This document shows positions 1 to 9,746 of a stretch of 64,000 nucleotides of DNA, one piece after another. The stretch is taken from the NCBI RefSeq assembly GCF_016860545.1, contig NZ_BNEB01000002.1, positions 62,001 to 126,000 on the forward strand. The letters are read 5' to 3'. Every line of letters begins with the position of its first letter. Within the stretch, counting starts at the first letter, position 1. A program made the position numbers and the translations under genes. The notes beneath the pieces were generated by a model. It ran no database searches. It was not told the origin of the DNA and worked only from the letters and a program-made list of their open reading frames with translations. The DNA comes from Streptomyces asoensis. Its GTDB lineage: Bacteria > Actinomycetota > Actinomycetes > Streptomycetales > Streptomycetaceae.

Positions 1-13
1 CAGCCTTGGAGGT

Positions 14-442
14 ATGACGGACCACACGACACGTCTGGACCACGTCGTCCTCTGGGTGCGCGACCCGGTGGCCGCCGCCGACTTCTACGCGAAGGCCGTC
101 GGTCTGGAGCCGGTCAGGCTCCGCGAGTTCGAGGCCGGCGAGGAACCGTTCTTGTCGGTGCGCGTCAACGACGAGGCGCTCCTCGACCTCATGCCGTCGG
201 CGATGGCGCCGCGGATGACGATGCTCCCCGGGGCCGTCGAGAGCGCCGGGCATCCCGTGAACCACGTCTGCCTCGCCCTGCCACGGGGCGACTTCGACGC
301 GCTGCGCGCCCGGCTGGAGGAACGCGCCGTCCCCGTCTCGGAGATCACCCACGGTTCCTTCGGAGCCAGGGGCGAGGCCGAGCGCAGCTTCTACTTCCGC
401 GACCCGGACGGCAACGTCGTCGAGGCCCGGCACTACGACTGA
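14..442 (+). CDS. VOC (glyoxalase/dioxygenase-fold) family protein
   Basis: A 142-residue single-module protein of the vicinal oxygen chelate superfamily. It opens with a first beta strand carrying a likely metal-ligand His (DHVVLWVRDP), has a second repeat with NHVCLAL, and closes with RDPDGNVVEA, where the Glu is the usual last ligand. These are metal-dependent lyases, dioxygenases or resistance proteins; nothing here fixes the substrate. GGAGG stands 3 bases before the ATG. The last 10 bases overlap the end of the convergent MFS gene. The family call is firm and the reaction is unknown. Confidence 0.85.
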   Translation: MTDHTTRLDHVVLWVRDPVAAADFYAKAVGLEPVRLREFEAGEEPFLSVRVNDEALLDLMPSAMAPRMTMLPGAVESAGHPVNHVCLALPRGDFDALRARLEERAVPVSEITHGSFGARGEAERSFYFRDPDGNVVEARHYD

Positions 443-1752
443 CGTACCCCCGCGGGGCCGTCCGTGGTGGCTGCGGCGCCGTCCCCGGCCCCGTCGCGGT
501 GCCGGGTGAGCAGGACCAGGGCGGCCAGCGGGACGAGCAGACCGGCCGCGGCGGCGTTGAGCCAGGCATAGCCCGCCCCGGCGACCACGAGCCCGGCGAT
601 CGCCCCGCCGACCCCCGCCGAGGTGTTCATGGTGAGGTCGCAGAGCCCCTGGGCGGCGGCCCGCGCCGACTGCGGCACCGAGTCCGTGAGCAGCGCGGAA
701 CCCGAGACGAGCCCGGCCGACCAGCCCAGGCCCAGCACGAACAGGCCGAGGGCGGTCCGTCCGTGGCTGCCGCCCGCCGTCCCCGCCAGGAACAGCGCCA
801 GCGCGAGGAGCCCGGCCGCGAGCCCCGCCACCGAGAGCCGCCCCACCCGGTCCGCCAGCCGGCCCATCAACGGGGCGAACGCGTACATGCCGGCGATGTG
901 CCCGCTGATGACGAGCCCGATCAGATCGATGCCCGCGCCGTGGTGGGCGAGGTCGAGCGGGGTCATCGACATGACCGACACCATCGTCGTGTGCGACACG
1001 GCCACCGTCACCAGCGCGAGCCGCGCGCGGGGCGAGGCGGCGATCGCGGCCAGACCGGCGCGCAGGGAACGGGCCTGCGGCGACCGGTCCTCCTCGGGGG
1101 CGAGCGCGCGGGCCGTCAGCAGCGGGTCGGGCCGCAGCAGCACGGCCACCACGACGGCCGCGACGACGAAGATCGCGGCCGCCCACAGGAACGGGCCGGC
1201 CGCCGCAGGGATCCCGAGTCCGGCGACGCTGCGGCCGGCCGGAGCGGCGATGTTCGGGCCCAGCACCGCTCCGACGGTGGTCGCCCACACCACGTTCGCC
1301 AGGGCCCGGGCCCGCCCGTCCGGTTCGGCCAGGTCGGCGGCGGCGAACCGCGCCTGGAGGTTCGCCGAGGAGGCGGCGCCGAACAGGGCCATGCCGCACA
1401 GCAGCAGCGGGAAGTTCCCGGCGCGGGCCGCCACCACGACGACACCGGCGCCCAGGGCGCCCACGAGATAGGCCAGCACCAGGCCCGGCCGGCGCCCGCG
1501 CGCGTTCATCACCGCGGCCATCGGCATCGACAGCACGGCGGTCCCGGCGACGGTCGCGGTGGGCGCGAGCCCGGACAGCGCCTCGGTGCCGCTGACCTGC
1601 CGGGCCAGTACGGCGGCCAGCGCGATGCCGGTGGCGACCCCGAGGCCGCCCAGGATCTGGCTCGCGACGAGCACCGCGGTCGTACGGCGGCGCAGGGCGG
1701 GCAGGGAAGCGGCGTCGACGGGCGCCGAGCGGACGCGCCCGGCGGCGGTCAC
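433..1752 (-). CDS. MFS transporter, drug/sugar efflux type
   Basis: About 439 residues and roughly 12 hydrophobic segments, the usual size of a major facilitator. The loop after helix 2 carries MNARGRRPG and the central repeat has MGRLADRVGRL, both versions of the MFS loop motif. This points to proton-driven transport of a small molecule across the membrane, most likely export. The frame is open to a TTG at 1794. I prefer the GTG at 1752, which starts just before the hydrophilic lead-in to helix 1, but neither has a clear Shine-Dalgarno sequence. It lies 69 bases downstream of the alkyltransferase gene on the same strand and may be cotranscribed with it. Confidence 0.8.
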   Translation of the reverse strand: MTAAGRVRSAPVDAASLPALRRRTTAVLVASQILGGLGVATGIALAAVLARQVSGTEALSGLAPTATVAGTAVLSMPMAAVMNARGRRPGLVLAYLVGALGAGVVVVAARAGNFPLLLCGMALFGAASSANLQARFAAADLAEPDGRARALANVVWATTVGAVLGPNIAAPAGRSVAGLGIPAAAGPFLWAAAIFVVAAVVVAVLLRPDPLLTARALAPEEDRSPQARSLRAGLAAIAASPRARLALVTVAVSHTTMVSVMSMTPLDLAHHGAGIDLIGLVISGHIAGMYAFAPLMGRLADRVGRLSVAGLAAGLLALALFLAGTAGGSHGRTALGLFVLGLGWSAGLVSGSALLTDSVPQSARAAAQGLCDLTMNTSAGVGGAIAGLVVAGAGYAWLNAAAAGLLVPLAALVLLTRHRDGAGDGAAATTDGPAGVRQS

Positions 1753-1821
1753 GGCCCGCGCCTGACCGTCGCACCGGGGGACCGGCGGCCGCAAGATCTG
1801 GTCACCGGCGCAGTCTCCCCC

Positions 1822-2376
1822 TCAGAACAGCGGCTCGGGTAGTACGCCTTCCAGCGCGAGCAGCTGCCGCTTGGTCTCCAAGCCGCCCCCGAAGCCGCCG
1901 ATACGGCCGTTGCTCTCGACGACCCGGTGGCAGGGCACGACGACTGGCAGCGGGTTGGCGCCCATCGCCGTCCCCACCGCCTGAGCCGCCGACGGCTGCC
2001 CCACCCGCTTCGCGAGATCGCCGTAACCGACGACCGCCCCGAACGGGACACCGGAGGCGAGCTCGCGCAGCACCTGCCGGTTGAAGCCGGAGATCAGCGA
2101 CCAGTCCAGCGGCAGGTCGAAGTCGCGCCGCGTGCCGCGGAAGTACTCCTCCACCTGCCGTATCGCCTCGGCGAGCAACGGGGAGCCGGGCGCCTCGACG
2201 GGCTCCGTGCCCAGCCGGGCCGACAACCGGGCGAGCGCCTGGTCGCGCACCGGCTCGGTGGCGTGGAACACGACGTTGAGCAGGCCCCCGTCCGTCGCGG
2301 CCAGCAGCAGGGGGCCGATGTCGGTGCCGACGACGGCCCATACGACCCGCTGCTCGTTGTGCCCATGGCTGTCCAT
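1822..2376 (-). CDS. ogt: methylated-DNA--[protein]-cysteine S-methyltransferase (Ogt type)
   Basis: A 184-residue suicide DNA-repair protein that moves an alkyl group from O6-alkylguanine to its own cysteine. The active-site motif PCHRVV is present, followed by the glycine-rich GRIGGFGGGLETK stretch typical of the family. The N-terminal part is a short Ogt-like domain without the Ada zinc domain. The frame stays open to 2439, but the ATG at 2376 is preferred. A damage-type promoter (2383-2405) ends 7 bases before it, so the mRNA is probably leaderless. There is no Ada-type regulator beside it. Confidence 0.92.
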   Translation of the reverse strand: MDSHGHNEQRVVWAVVGTDIGPLLLAATDGGLLNVVFHATEPVRDQALARLSARLGTEPVEAPGSPLLAEAIRQVEEYFRGTRRDFDLPLDWSLISGFNRQVLRELASGVPFGAVVGYGDLAKRVGQPSAAQAVGTAMGANPLPVVVPCHRVVESNGRIGGFGGGLETKRQLLALEGVLPEPLF

Positions 2377-2382
2377 GCGCCC

Positions 2383-2405
2383 ACGGTACGGCCCGCCACC
2401 GACAA
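2383..2405 (-). promoter_or_regulatory. RecA-independent DNA-damage promoter before ogt
   Basis: On the minus strand it reads TTGTCGGTG, eight bases, then TACCGT, an exact fit to the actinobacterial RecA-independent damage promoter TTGTCRGTG-N8-TAnnnT (PafBC-dependent in mycobacteria). The -10 hexamer ends 7 bases before the ogt ATG, which implies a leaderless transcript. Confidence 0.72.
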
Positions 2406-2464
2406 CGCCCCCGGGCCGCCGGCCCGGTCCCTCCCGCACCGGCGCCCCGGGAGCGCGCCGGACG

Positions 2465-3343
2465 TCAGTATCCGTACAGGGCGTGCCGCACCAGGTCGGG
2501 CTCGTCGGTGATCACGCCGTCCACGCCGTACCCGGCGACGGCCCGGGCGGTCGCCGCGTCGTCGACGGTCCAGGTGAACACCTTCACCGTCGTGCCGTGC
2601 GGTCCGGTCAGGGCGTGCACGGCGGAGACGTACGACGACGACAGGGAGGTGTGCGAGGGATTGACCAGGTCGGCGAACTGTGCGAAGCGGGGCAGGTCGG
2701 CGAGGGCCGGCATGCCGAGCAGACCGGTCCTCACGGCCGGTTCCAGGTCGTGGACGGTCCGCAGGCTGTCGGCGCTGAAACTCTGCACGATCAGCCGGTT
2801 CGCGAGGTGCCGCCGGTCCAGCCAGCCCTCGTTGCCCAGCAGCTTGAGGGTCTCCCGCTCGATCCCCGGATACAGCTCGGGGTTCTTCACCTCCAGGAGC
2901 AGCTTCTGGTGGTGTCGCTCGACCCGGTCGAGGTACTCCTCCAGCGTCGGCACGCGCGCCCCGGCGTACGCGGCGCCGAACCAGCTCCCCGCGTCGAGGC
3001 GGGCGATCTCGGCCGCGGTGAAGTCCCGGACCTTCCAGGGAGCGCGCCCGGGAAAGACCTCCTCGGCGTCCGTCGTCCGCCGGAGGCTCTCGTCGTGGAT
3101 CACCACCAGTACGCCGTCGCTGGTGCGCTGGACGTCGTTCTCGACCCAGGAGACGCCCAGCGCGGCCGCGGCGTCGACGGCTTCCAGGGTGTTCTCGGGG
3201 GCGCGGGCGGAGGCGCCCCGGTGGGCGACCACGGACGGCCGCAGGGCGCTGCCCGCGCGCGCGTCGGGACCGGGGAGCAGGAGGGCGACGGTGCCGAGCA
3301 CCGCGGTGGTCGTGGCGACAACGGCAACTACGCGTGCGTGCAT
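2465..3343 (-). CDS. secreted glycerophosphodiester phosphodiesterase
   Basis: A 292-residue enzyme that hydrolyses glycerophosphodiesters from phospholipid headgroups or teichoic acids to sn-glycerol 3-phosphate and an alcohol. The first ~30 residues form a hydrophobic export signal. The mature part opens with the catalytic VVAHRGAS...APENT block, then VENDVQ and VIHDESLRRTT, which carry the metal and active-site residues of GDPD domains, and ends with a TIM-barrel strand TWTVDD...GVDGVITDEPD. A GAGGAG Shine-Dalgarno sequence precedes the ATG. Activity is expected outside the membrane. No complete PHO box is visible upstream. Confidence 0.9.
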   Translation of the reverse strand: MHARVVAVVATTTAVLGTVALLLPGPDARAGSALRPSVVAHRGASARAPENTLEAVDAAAALGVSWVENDVQRTSDGVLVVIHDESLRRTTDAEEVFPGRAPWKVRDFTAAEIARLDAGSWFGAAYAGARVPTLEEYLDRVERHHQKLLLEVKNPELYPGIERETLKLLGNEGWLDRRHLANRLIVQSFSADSLRTVHDLEPAVRTGLLGMPALADLPRFAQFADLVNPSHTSLSSSYVSAVHALTGPHGTTVKVFTWTVDDAATARAVAGYGVDGVITDEPDLVRHALYGY

Positions 3344-3450
3344 GCGTACTCCTCGCGTCAGGCCATCACATACAGCACCACAGTGACAGCAGCGGGTCGA
3401 CGGCGGAGGAGCGTCCGACGGCCCGGGGACGCCCGAGGCCGTTCACCGGT

Positions 3451-3466
3451 GCCGCACATGTGCGGC
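3451..3466. promoter_or_regulatory. perfect 16-bp palindrome between gdpD and the MHYT gene
   Basis: GCCGCACATGTGCGGC is its own reverse complement. It lies between two divergent genes, 108 bases from the phosphodiesterase start and 141 from the MHYT start, so it could be an operator for either or both. The binding protein is unknown. Confidence 0.4.
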
Positions 3467-3606
3467 CGGGGCGTGTTTCTTTGCCGGAAAATCGTTCGAC
3501 CATTCCGGTGGGGGTCATACTCTCTCTCAGCCTTGACCGCGCGCCGCGGTCCTGGGGAGGGGCGCATCACAGGGACATCCACCAACAGGGCGAAGGGCAA
3601 CCGCGC

Positions 3607-4470
3607 ATGCACGGCACGGTCGACGGTTTCAGCTACGGACTCGTCACACCGGTGGTGGCCTATCTCATGGCCTGTCTCGGCGGTGCCCTCGGACTGCGCT
3701 GCACCACCAGAGCCCTGCTCGTCGCCCAGTCCTGGCGCCCGGGGTGGCTCGCCCTGGGCTCGGCGGCGATCGGCTCCGGCATCTGGACCATGCACTTCAT
3801 CGCGATGATCGGCTTCACCGTCGACGGCGCCCCGATCCACTACGACAAGCCGATGACCTACGCGAGCCTCGGTGTGGCCATCGTCATGGTGGGCGTGGGG
3901 ATCTTCATCGTCGGCTACCGCGGCGCGACCGGGACCGCGGTCTTCACCGGCGGCACCATCACCGGCCTGGGCATCGCGTCCATGCACTACCTGGGCATGG
4001 CGGGGATGCACTTCAGCGGGACCTTCGAGTACAACACCCTGACCGTCGCCGCCTCCGTCGCCATCGCCATGGCCGCCGCCACCGCCGCCCTGTGGGCCGC
4101 CGGGCAGGTCAGGGGCTTCCTGTGGAGCGTGGGCGCCAGCCTGGTCATGGGGCTGGCCGTGACCGGCATGCACTACACCGGCATGGCGGCCCTGAGCGTC
4201 CACCTCCACGCGGGCGAGCCGACCGCGGGCGATTCCCCCGCCGCCCTCCTCGCCCCCATGCTTGTCGGCCCCCTCGCCTTCCTCTGCCTCGCGGGCGCCG
4301 TCGTCGTGTTCGACCCGCTCATGGTCGCGGGCGGGCCGGACCGGACCCCCGCCGAGCACAAGCCCGGCGTCCCCGCGCACACCCCCGCGCGGCGCCCGTC
4401 GCGCAGGCCCGGCCTCCGCGACCGCCGGCAGGTGACGCACGGCGGGTCGCGGGCCCCGCAGAACCGCTGA
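3607..4470 (+). CDS. MHYT-domain integral membrane protein
   Basis: A 287-residue membrane protein with about seven transmembrane helices. Three copies of the MHYT signature are visible: WTMHFIAM, ASMHYLGMAGMH and TGMHYTGMAA. In this family the conserved Met and His residues are proposed to bind copper and to sense a gas or redox signal at the outer membrane face. There is no GGDEF, EAL or kinase output domain, only a short basic proline-rich C-terminal tail, so any partner must be a separate protein. The frame extends upstream to 3334. The ATG at 3607 is chosen because it begins right before the first helix. Confidence 0.85.
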   Translation: MHGTVDGFSYGLVTPVVAYLMACLGGALGLRCTTRALLVAQSWRPGWLALGSAAIGSGIWTMHFIAMIGFTVDGAPIHYDKPMTYASLGVAIVMVGVGIFIVGYRGATGTAVFTGGTITGLGIASMHYLGMAGMHFSGTFEYNTLTVAASVAIAMAAATAALWAAGQVRGFLWSVGASLVMGLAVTGMHYTGMAALSVHLHAGEPTAGDSPAALLAPMLVGPLAFLCLAGAVVVFDPLMVAGGPDRTPAEHKPGVPAHTPARRPSRRPGLRDRRQVTHGGSRAPQNR

Positions 4471-4524
4471 TCCCGGCACCGGTGCTCCCCGCGCCGGCCG
4501 TCGGCATCCGCCGACCGGACCCCG

Positions 4525-4547
4525 TTGTCAGTGGGGGGTCGTACGGT
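4525..4547 (+). promoter_or_regulatory. RecA-independent DNA-damage promoter before uvrB
   Basis: TTGTCAGTG, eight bases, then TACGGT: a full match to TTGTCRGTG-N8-TAnnnT. The -10 ends 7 bases before the uvrB ATG, so the transcript should be leaderless. Confidence 0.75.
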
Positions 4548-4554
4548 GGATGGC

Positions 4555-6699
<2,145 letters not shown>

Positions 6700-6779
6700 C
6701 GGACCCGTGCGGCCGATGTGCCCGGCCCCGCACGTGCTGTGTTGCAAGACCGACACAAAGTGCGGGCCTGGGTACGGCA

Positions 6780-6802
6780 CTGTCAGTGCCTTTGCGTAGG
6801 GT
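6780..6802 (+). promoter_or_regulatory. RecA-independent DNA-damage promoter before terD
   Basis: CTGTCAGTG, eight bases, then TAGGGT. It has the same spacing as the elements before ogt, uvrA, uvrB and uvrC and differs from TTGTCRGTG only in the first base. Transcription would start near 6809, leaving a leader of about 50 bases. Confidence 0.65.
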
Positions 6803-6858
6803 TTCCGTCAACCGCGGGCTCGCGGCAACAGGGGACAGTCGAAGAGGGGAATCAGCGC

Positions 6859-7437
6859 GTGACCGTCAATATGACCAAGGGTCAGGCCATCAGTCTGCAG
6901 AAGAACGACGGGGGCAGCCTGACCGCGGTGCGCATGGGTCTCGGCTGGCAGGCGGCCCCGCGGCGCGGCCTGTTCGGCTCCCGGACCCGCGAGATCGACC
7001 TCGACGCCTCCGCCGTCCTGTTCGCCGACAAGCAGCCGGTGGACGTCGTCTTCTTCCGTCACCTGGTGAGCGACGACGGCTCCGTCCGGCACACCGGTGA
7101 CAACCTCGTCGGTGGTGTCGGCCAGGGCGGCGACGACGAGGCGATCCTCGTCGACCTCGCGCGCGTGCCGGTCCACATCGACCAGATCGTCTTCACCGTG
7201 AACTCCTTCACCGGCCAGACCTTCCAGGAGGTGCAGAACGCGTTCTGCCGCCTGGTCGACGAGACCAACGGCCAGGAGCTCGCGCGCTACACCCTGGCGG
7301 GCGGCGGCGCCTACACGGCCCAGATCATGGCGAAGGTGCACCGCGTCGGCGGGGGCTGGAACATGACGGCCCTCGGCACGCCGGCCAACGGCCGTACCTT
7401 CCAGGACCTGATGCCCGCGATCCTGCCCGCGCTGTAG
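6859..7437 (+). CDS. terD: TerD-family stress protein
   Basis: A 192-residue single TerD domain, beginning VTVNMTKGQAISL and containing GLGW near the start, GDDEAILVDL in the middle and YTLAGGGAYTAQIMAKVHR near the end. TerD proteins bind Ca2+ through acidic residues and act in tellurite, phage and general stress responses; the biochemical task is unsettled. The GTG at 6859 is chosen because the conserved fold starts there; the frame itself is open from 6718. It lies between uvrB and a TerD-fusion gene and carries its own damage-type promoter. Confidence 0.93.
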   Translation: MTVNMTKGQAISLQKNDGGSLTAVRMGLGWQAAPRRGLFGSRTREIDLDASAVLFADKQPVDVVFFRHLVSDDGSVRHTGDNLVGGVGQGGDDEAILVDLARVPVHIDQIVFTVNSFTGQTFQEVQNAFCRLVDETNGQELARYTLAGGGAYTAQIMAKVHRVGGGWNMTALGTPANGRTFQDLMPAILPAL

Positions 7438-7490
7438 GGCGCAGAGCGGCACACCACAACACCGGACGCGACGCAGGGGGACGACAGGCG

Positions 7491-9521
7491 ATGACGGCCG
7501 AGCTGGTGCGGGGACAGAACCACCCGCTCTCCCAGGTCCGCCTCGAGATCCGGGTCTCGGCCGGCAGGCCGGTCACGGCGGCCGCCACGCTCGGCGACGA
7601 GAGCGGCCGGGTCCCCGGTGTGGAGTGGGTCGCCCATCCGGGCGTGCCCACCCTGCCGGGCCTGGAGGTCTCCCGGCAGGCGGCCGCCGACCACCGTCTG
7701 GCGGTGGACCTGGACGCCGTGTCGGCGTCCGTGCACCGGGTCAGCGTCCTGCTCGCCCTGCCCACGGGCGTCGGCGGGCCGGCCTCGTTCGGCTCGGTCG
7801 CGGCCCCCTTCGTCGCGGTCACCGGCCTCGACGGCACCGAGGTCGCCACGTACACGATCACCGGTCTGGACGCGGAGTCGGCCGTCGTCGCGCTGGAGCT
7901 GTACCGTCGCCAGGGCGCCTGGAAGGTGCGCGCCGTCGGCCAGGGCTATGCGGGCGGCCTCGCCGAACTCCTCGCCGACCAGGGCCTGTCGCAGGCGCAC
8001 CAGCTCGCGGCGGGCATCAACGACGCCGTGGTGCAGGGGCTGGCCCGTTCGGTGCCGGCCCCGCCGCCGCGCACCGCCGACGGCGACCGCTCCCGGCAGG
8101 CGGCCGCGTCCACCCTCGGCCCCGACCAGGGCGCCTCGCCGTACAGCACGCAGAACCCTCAGGGCGCGGGCCCCTACGGCCCGGCCCAGAACCCGCAGGG
8201 CACCCAGGGCGCGGGCTACCCGGCCGGCGCCGCCCCGGCGGACCCCGCCCCCCAGCCCACTTCCCCCGGCACCCCGTCGGCGCCGACGCCGCCGGGTGCG
8301 GGCGGCCCGATCGACTACAGCCACCCGCGCCGCGGCACCGGCGCACCGCCGCCCCCTCCGCCCACCGCGCCCCCGGCCCGGCCCGGGCAGCCCGCCACGC
8401 CCGTCGCGGGTGACGCGACCGGCTGGTCCATGGAGGAACGCCTCTACAACCAGGTCTGGGGCATGTTCGAGGACCTGGCCCGCACCACGGCCGCGTACCG
8501 CAGCGCCGTCGACTTCGCCGAGACGCGCATGGAGAAGGAGCTGGACCAGGTCCTGTCCGACCCGCGCAGCAGGATGGGCGGTCAGGGGGACGCCGCCCGC
8601 GAGGCGGCCCAGGCCAGACACCTCCAGCTCGTCGACCAGGCCAGGGAGGCGCTGGACCGGGACCTCGTCCAGCTCGGCGCCGAGGCCGACGTGGTGGAAC
8701 CGGCGCTGCCCGCGGCGTACGCGCGCTGGGACAATCCCGTCTGGCACGCCTATCGCGTCCCGATGGAGATGCCCATGGCGGTGCGGCTGGGCGACCTGCG
8801 TCTTCCCGAGAGCGACCCGCTCAGCATCCCGATGCTGGTCAGGCTTCCGCTGGAACGCGGCCTGTGGATCGACAGCGGGCGGGTGGGCTCGTCCGAGGGG
8901 GCGTTCGCCGACTCCCACGACCTGCGGCGGCTCGCGATGGAGTCGGCCGTGGCGCACATGGCCCGGCTGCTCGCGGTGCACCCGGCCGACGAGTTCACCG
9001 TGCACGTCATCGACCCGGCCGGATCCGGTGCCCGCCAGCTCGAACCGCTGGTGCGCAGCGGGGTGCTCGCGGCGCCGCCCGCGGCCGGCGCGGCAGGGGT
9101 CGCGCAGGTCCTGGGGCGGCTCACCGAGCGCGTCGACCTGGTGCAGATGGCGGTGCGCGGCGGGATGACCGACTCGCTGCCGCCGGGCTTCGACACGGCG
9201 CACCAGCTGCTGGTGGTCAACGACTTCCCGCACGGTTTCGACGACCGTGCCGTGAACCAGCTGCGCTACCTCGCGGACGAGGGCCCCGGTGTGGGCGTGC
9301 ACCTGATGATGGTCGCCGACCGGGAGGACGCCGGCGGTTACGGTCCGTTGCTGGATCCGCTGTGGCGCGGGCTGCTGCGGCTGACGCCGGTGCCCGACGA
9401 CCACCTCGCCGATCCGTGGGTGGGCCACGCCTGGACGTACGAGCCGAGCCTCGTGCCGCCCGGCAGCCAGGTGCTCCAGCAGGTGCTGACCCAGGTGGCG
9501 CAGGCTCGCGCCAAGTACTAG
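7491..9521 (+). CDS. TerD-domain fusion with a degenerate FtsK-like C-terminal region
   Basis: A 676-residue multidomain protein. Residues ~1-165 form a diverged TerD-like beta sandwich. About 185-305 is a Pro/Gly/Ala/Gln-rich linker with PYGPAQNPQG-type repeats. About 310-400 is charged and helical, probably a coiled coil. About 430-676 resembles an FtsK/EccC-type ATPase core, with a strand like Walker B (HQLLVVNDFP, ~571-580) followed by RYLADEGPGVGVHLMMVADR. No Walker A GKS/T is present where it should be (GRVGSSEGA), so ATP hydrolysis is unlikely. It starts 53 bases after terD and is probably cotranscribed. The FtsK resemblance is my inference; the TerD part is firmer. Confidence 0.75.
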   Translation: MTAELVRGQNHPLSQVRLEIRVSAGRPVTAAATLGDESGRVPGVEWVAHPGVPTLPGLEVSRQAAADHRLAVDLDAVSASVHRVSVLLALPTGVGGPASFGSVAAPFVAVTGLDGTEVATYTITGLDAESAVVALELYRRQGAWKVRAVGQGYAGGLAELLADQGLSQAHQLAAGINDAVVQGLARSVPAPPPRTADGDRSRQAAASTLGPDQGASPYSTQNPQGAGPYGPAQNPQGTQGAGYPAGAAPADPAPQPTSPGTPSAPTPPGAGGPIDYSHPRRGTGAPPPPPPTAPPARPGQPATPVAGDATGWSMEERLYNQVWGMFEDLARTTAAYRSAVDFAETRMEKELDQVLSDPRSRMGGQGDAAREAAQARHLQLVDQAREALDRDLVQLGAEADVVEPALPAAYARWDNPVWHAYRVPMEMPMAVRLGDLRLPESDPLSIPMLVRLPLERGLWIDSGRVGSSEGAFADSHDLRRLAMESAVAHMARLLAVHPADEFTVHVIDPAGSGARQLEPLVRSGVLAAPPAAGAAGVAQVLGRLTERVDLVQMAVRGGMTDSLPPGFDTAHQLLVVNDFPHGFDDRAVNQLRYLADEGPGVGVHLMMVADREDAGGYGPLLDPLWRGLLRLTPVPDDHLADPWVGHAWTYEPSLVPPGSQVLQQVLTQVAQARAKY

Positions 9522-9600
9522 TAAAGGCCTCTGACCAGCGTACTTGTACTTTCTTTTACCAATCGCTTTACCTTTTCTTGGTGGTTGGGGTACTGTTTTC

Positions 9601-9746
9601 CTCACGGAGGGGAGTACTCCCGCTGCGGCGTTCCCGTCAATACGGACCGAACGAGGTCCCGGGGCGCCGGCCCGGTTCCGGGTGGAAGAGACCTCCGGCA
9701 GCGCAACGACGCTGATCACCTGCCGTTACGTACTGCCGGAGGCGCA
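9601..9746 (+). promoter_or_regulatory. yybP-ykoY-type manganese riboswitch in the terC leader
   Basis: The leader has the family's key segments in order: GGAGGGGAGTA (9606-9616), CCGTCAATACGG (~9634-9645) and AGACCTCC (9689-9696). Helix P1 can form between CGGAGG (9605-9610) and CCTCCG (9692-9697). The same 3' strand, extended to CCTCCGGCAG (9692-9701), is fully complementary to CTGCCGGAGG (9733-9742), which contains the terC Shine-Dalgarno sequence. The two helices exclude each other. With Mn2+ bound, P1 should form and free the ribosome site, giving a translational ON switch. Confidence 0.75.

Noticed and set aside
3441..3447. GTTCACC, a possible PHO-box half before the phosphodiesterase gene
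   Set aside because: A PHO box needs direct repeats at 11-base spacing; only one unit is present.
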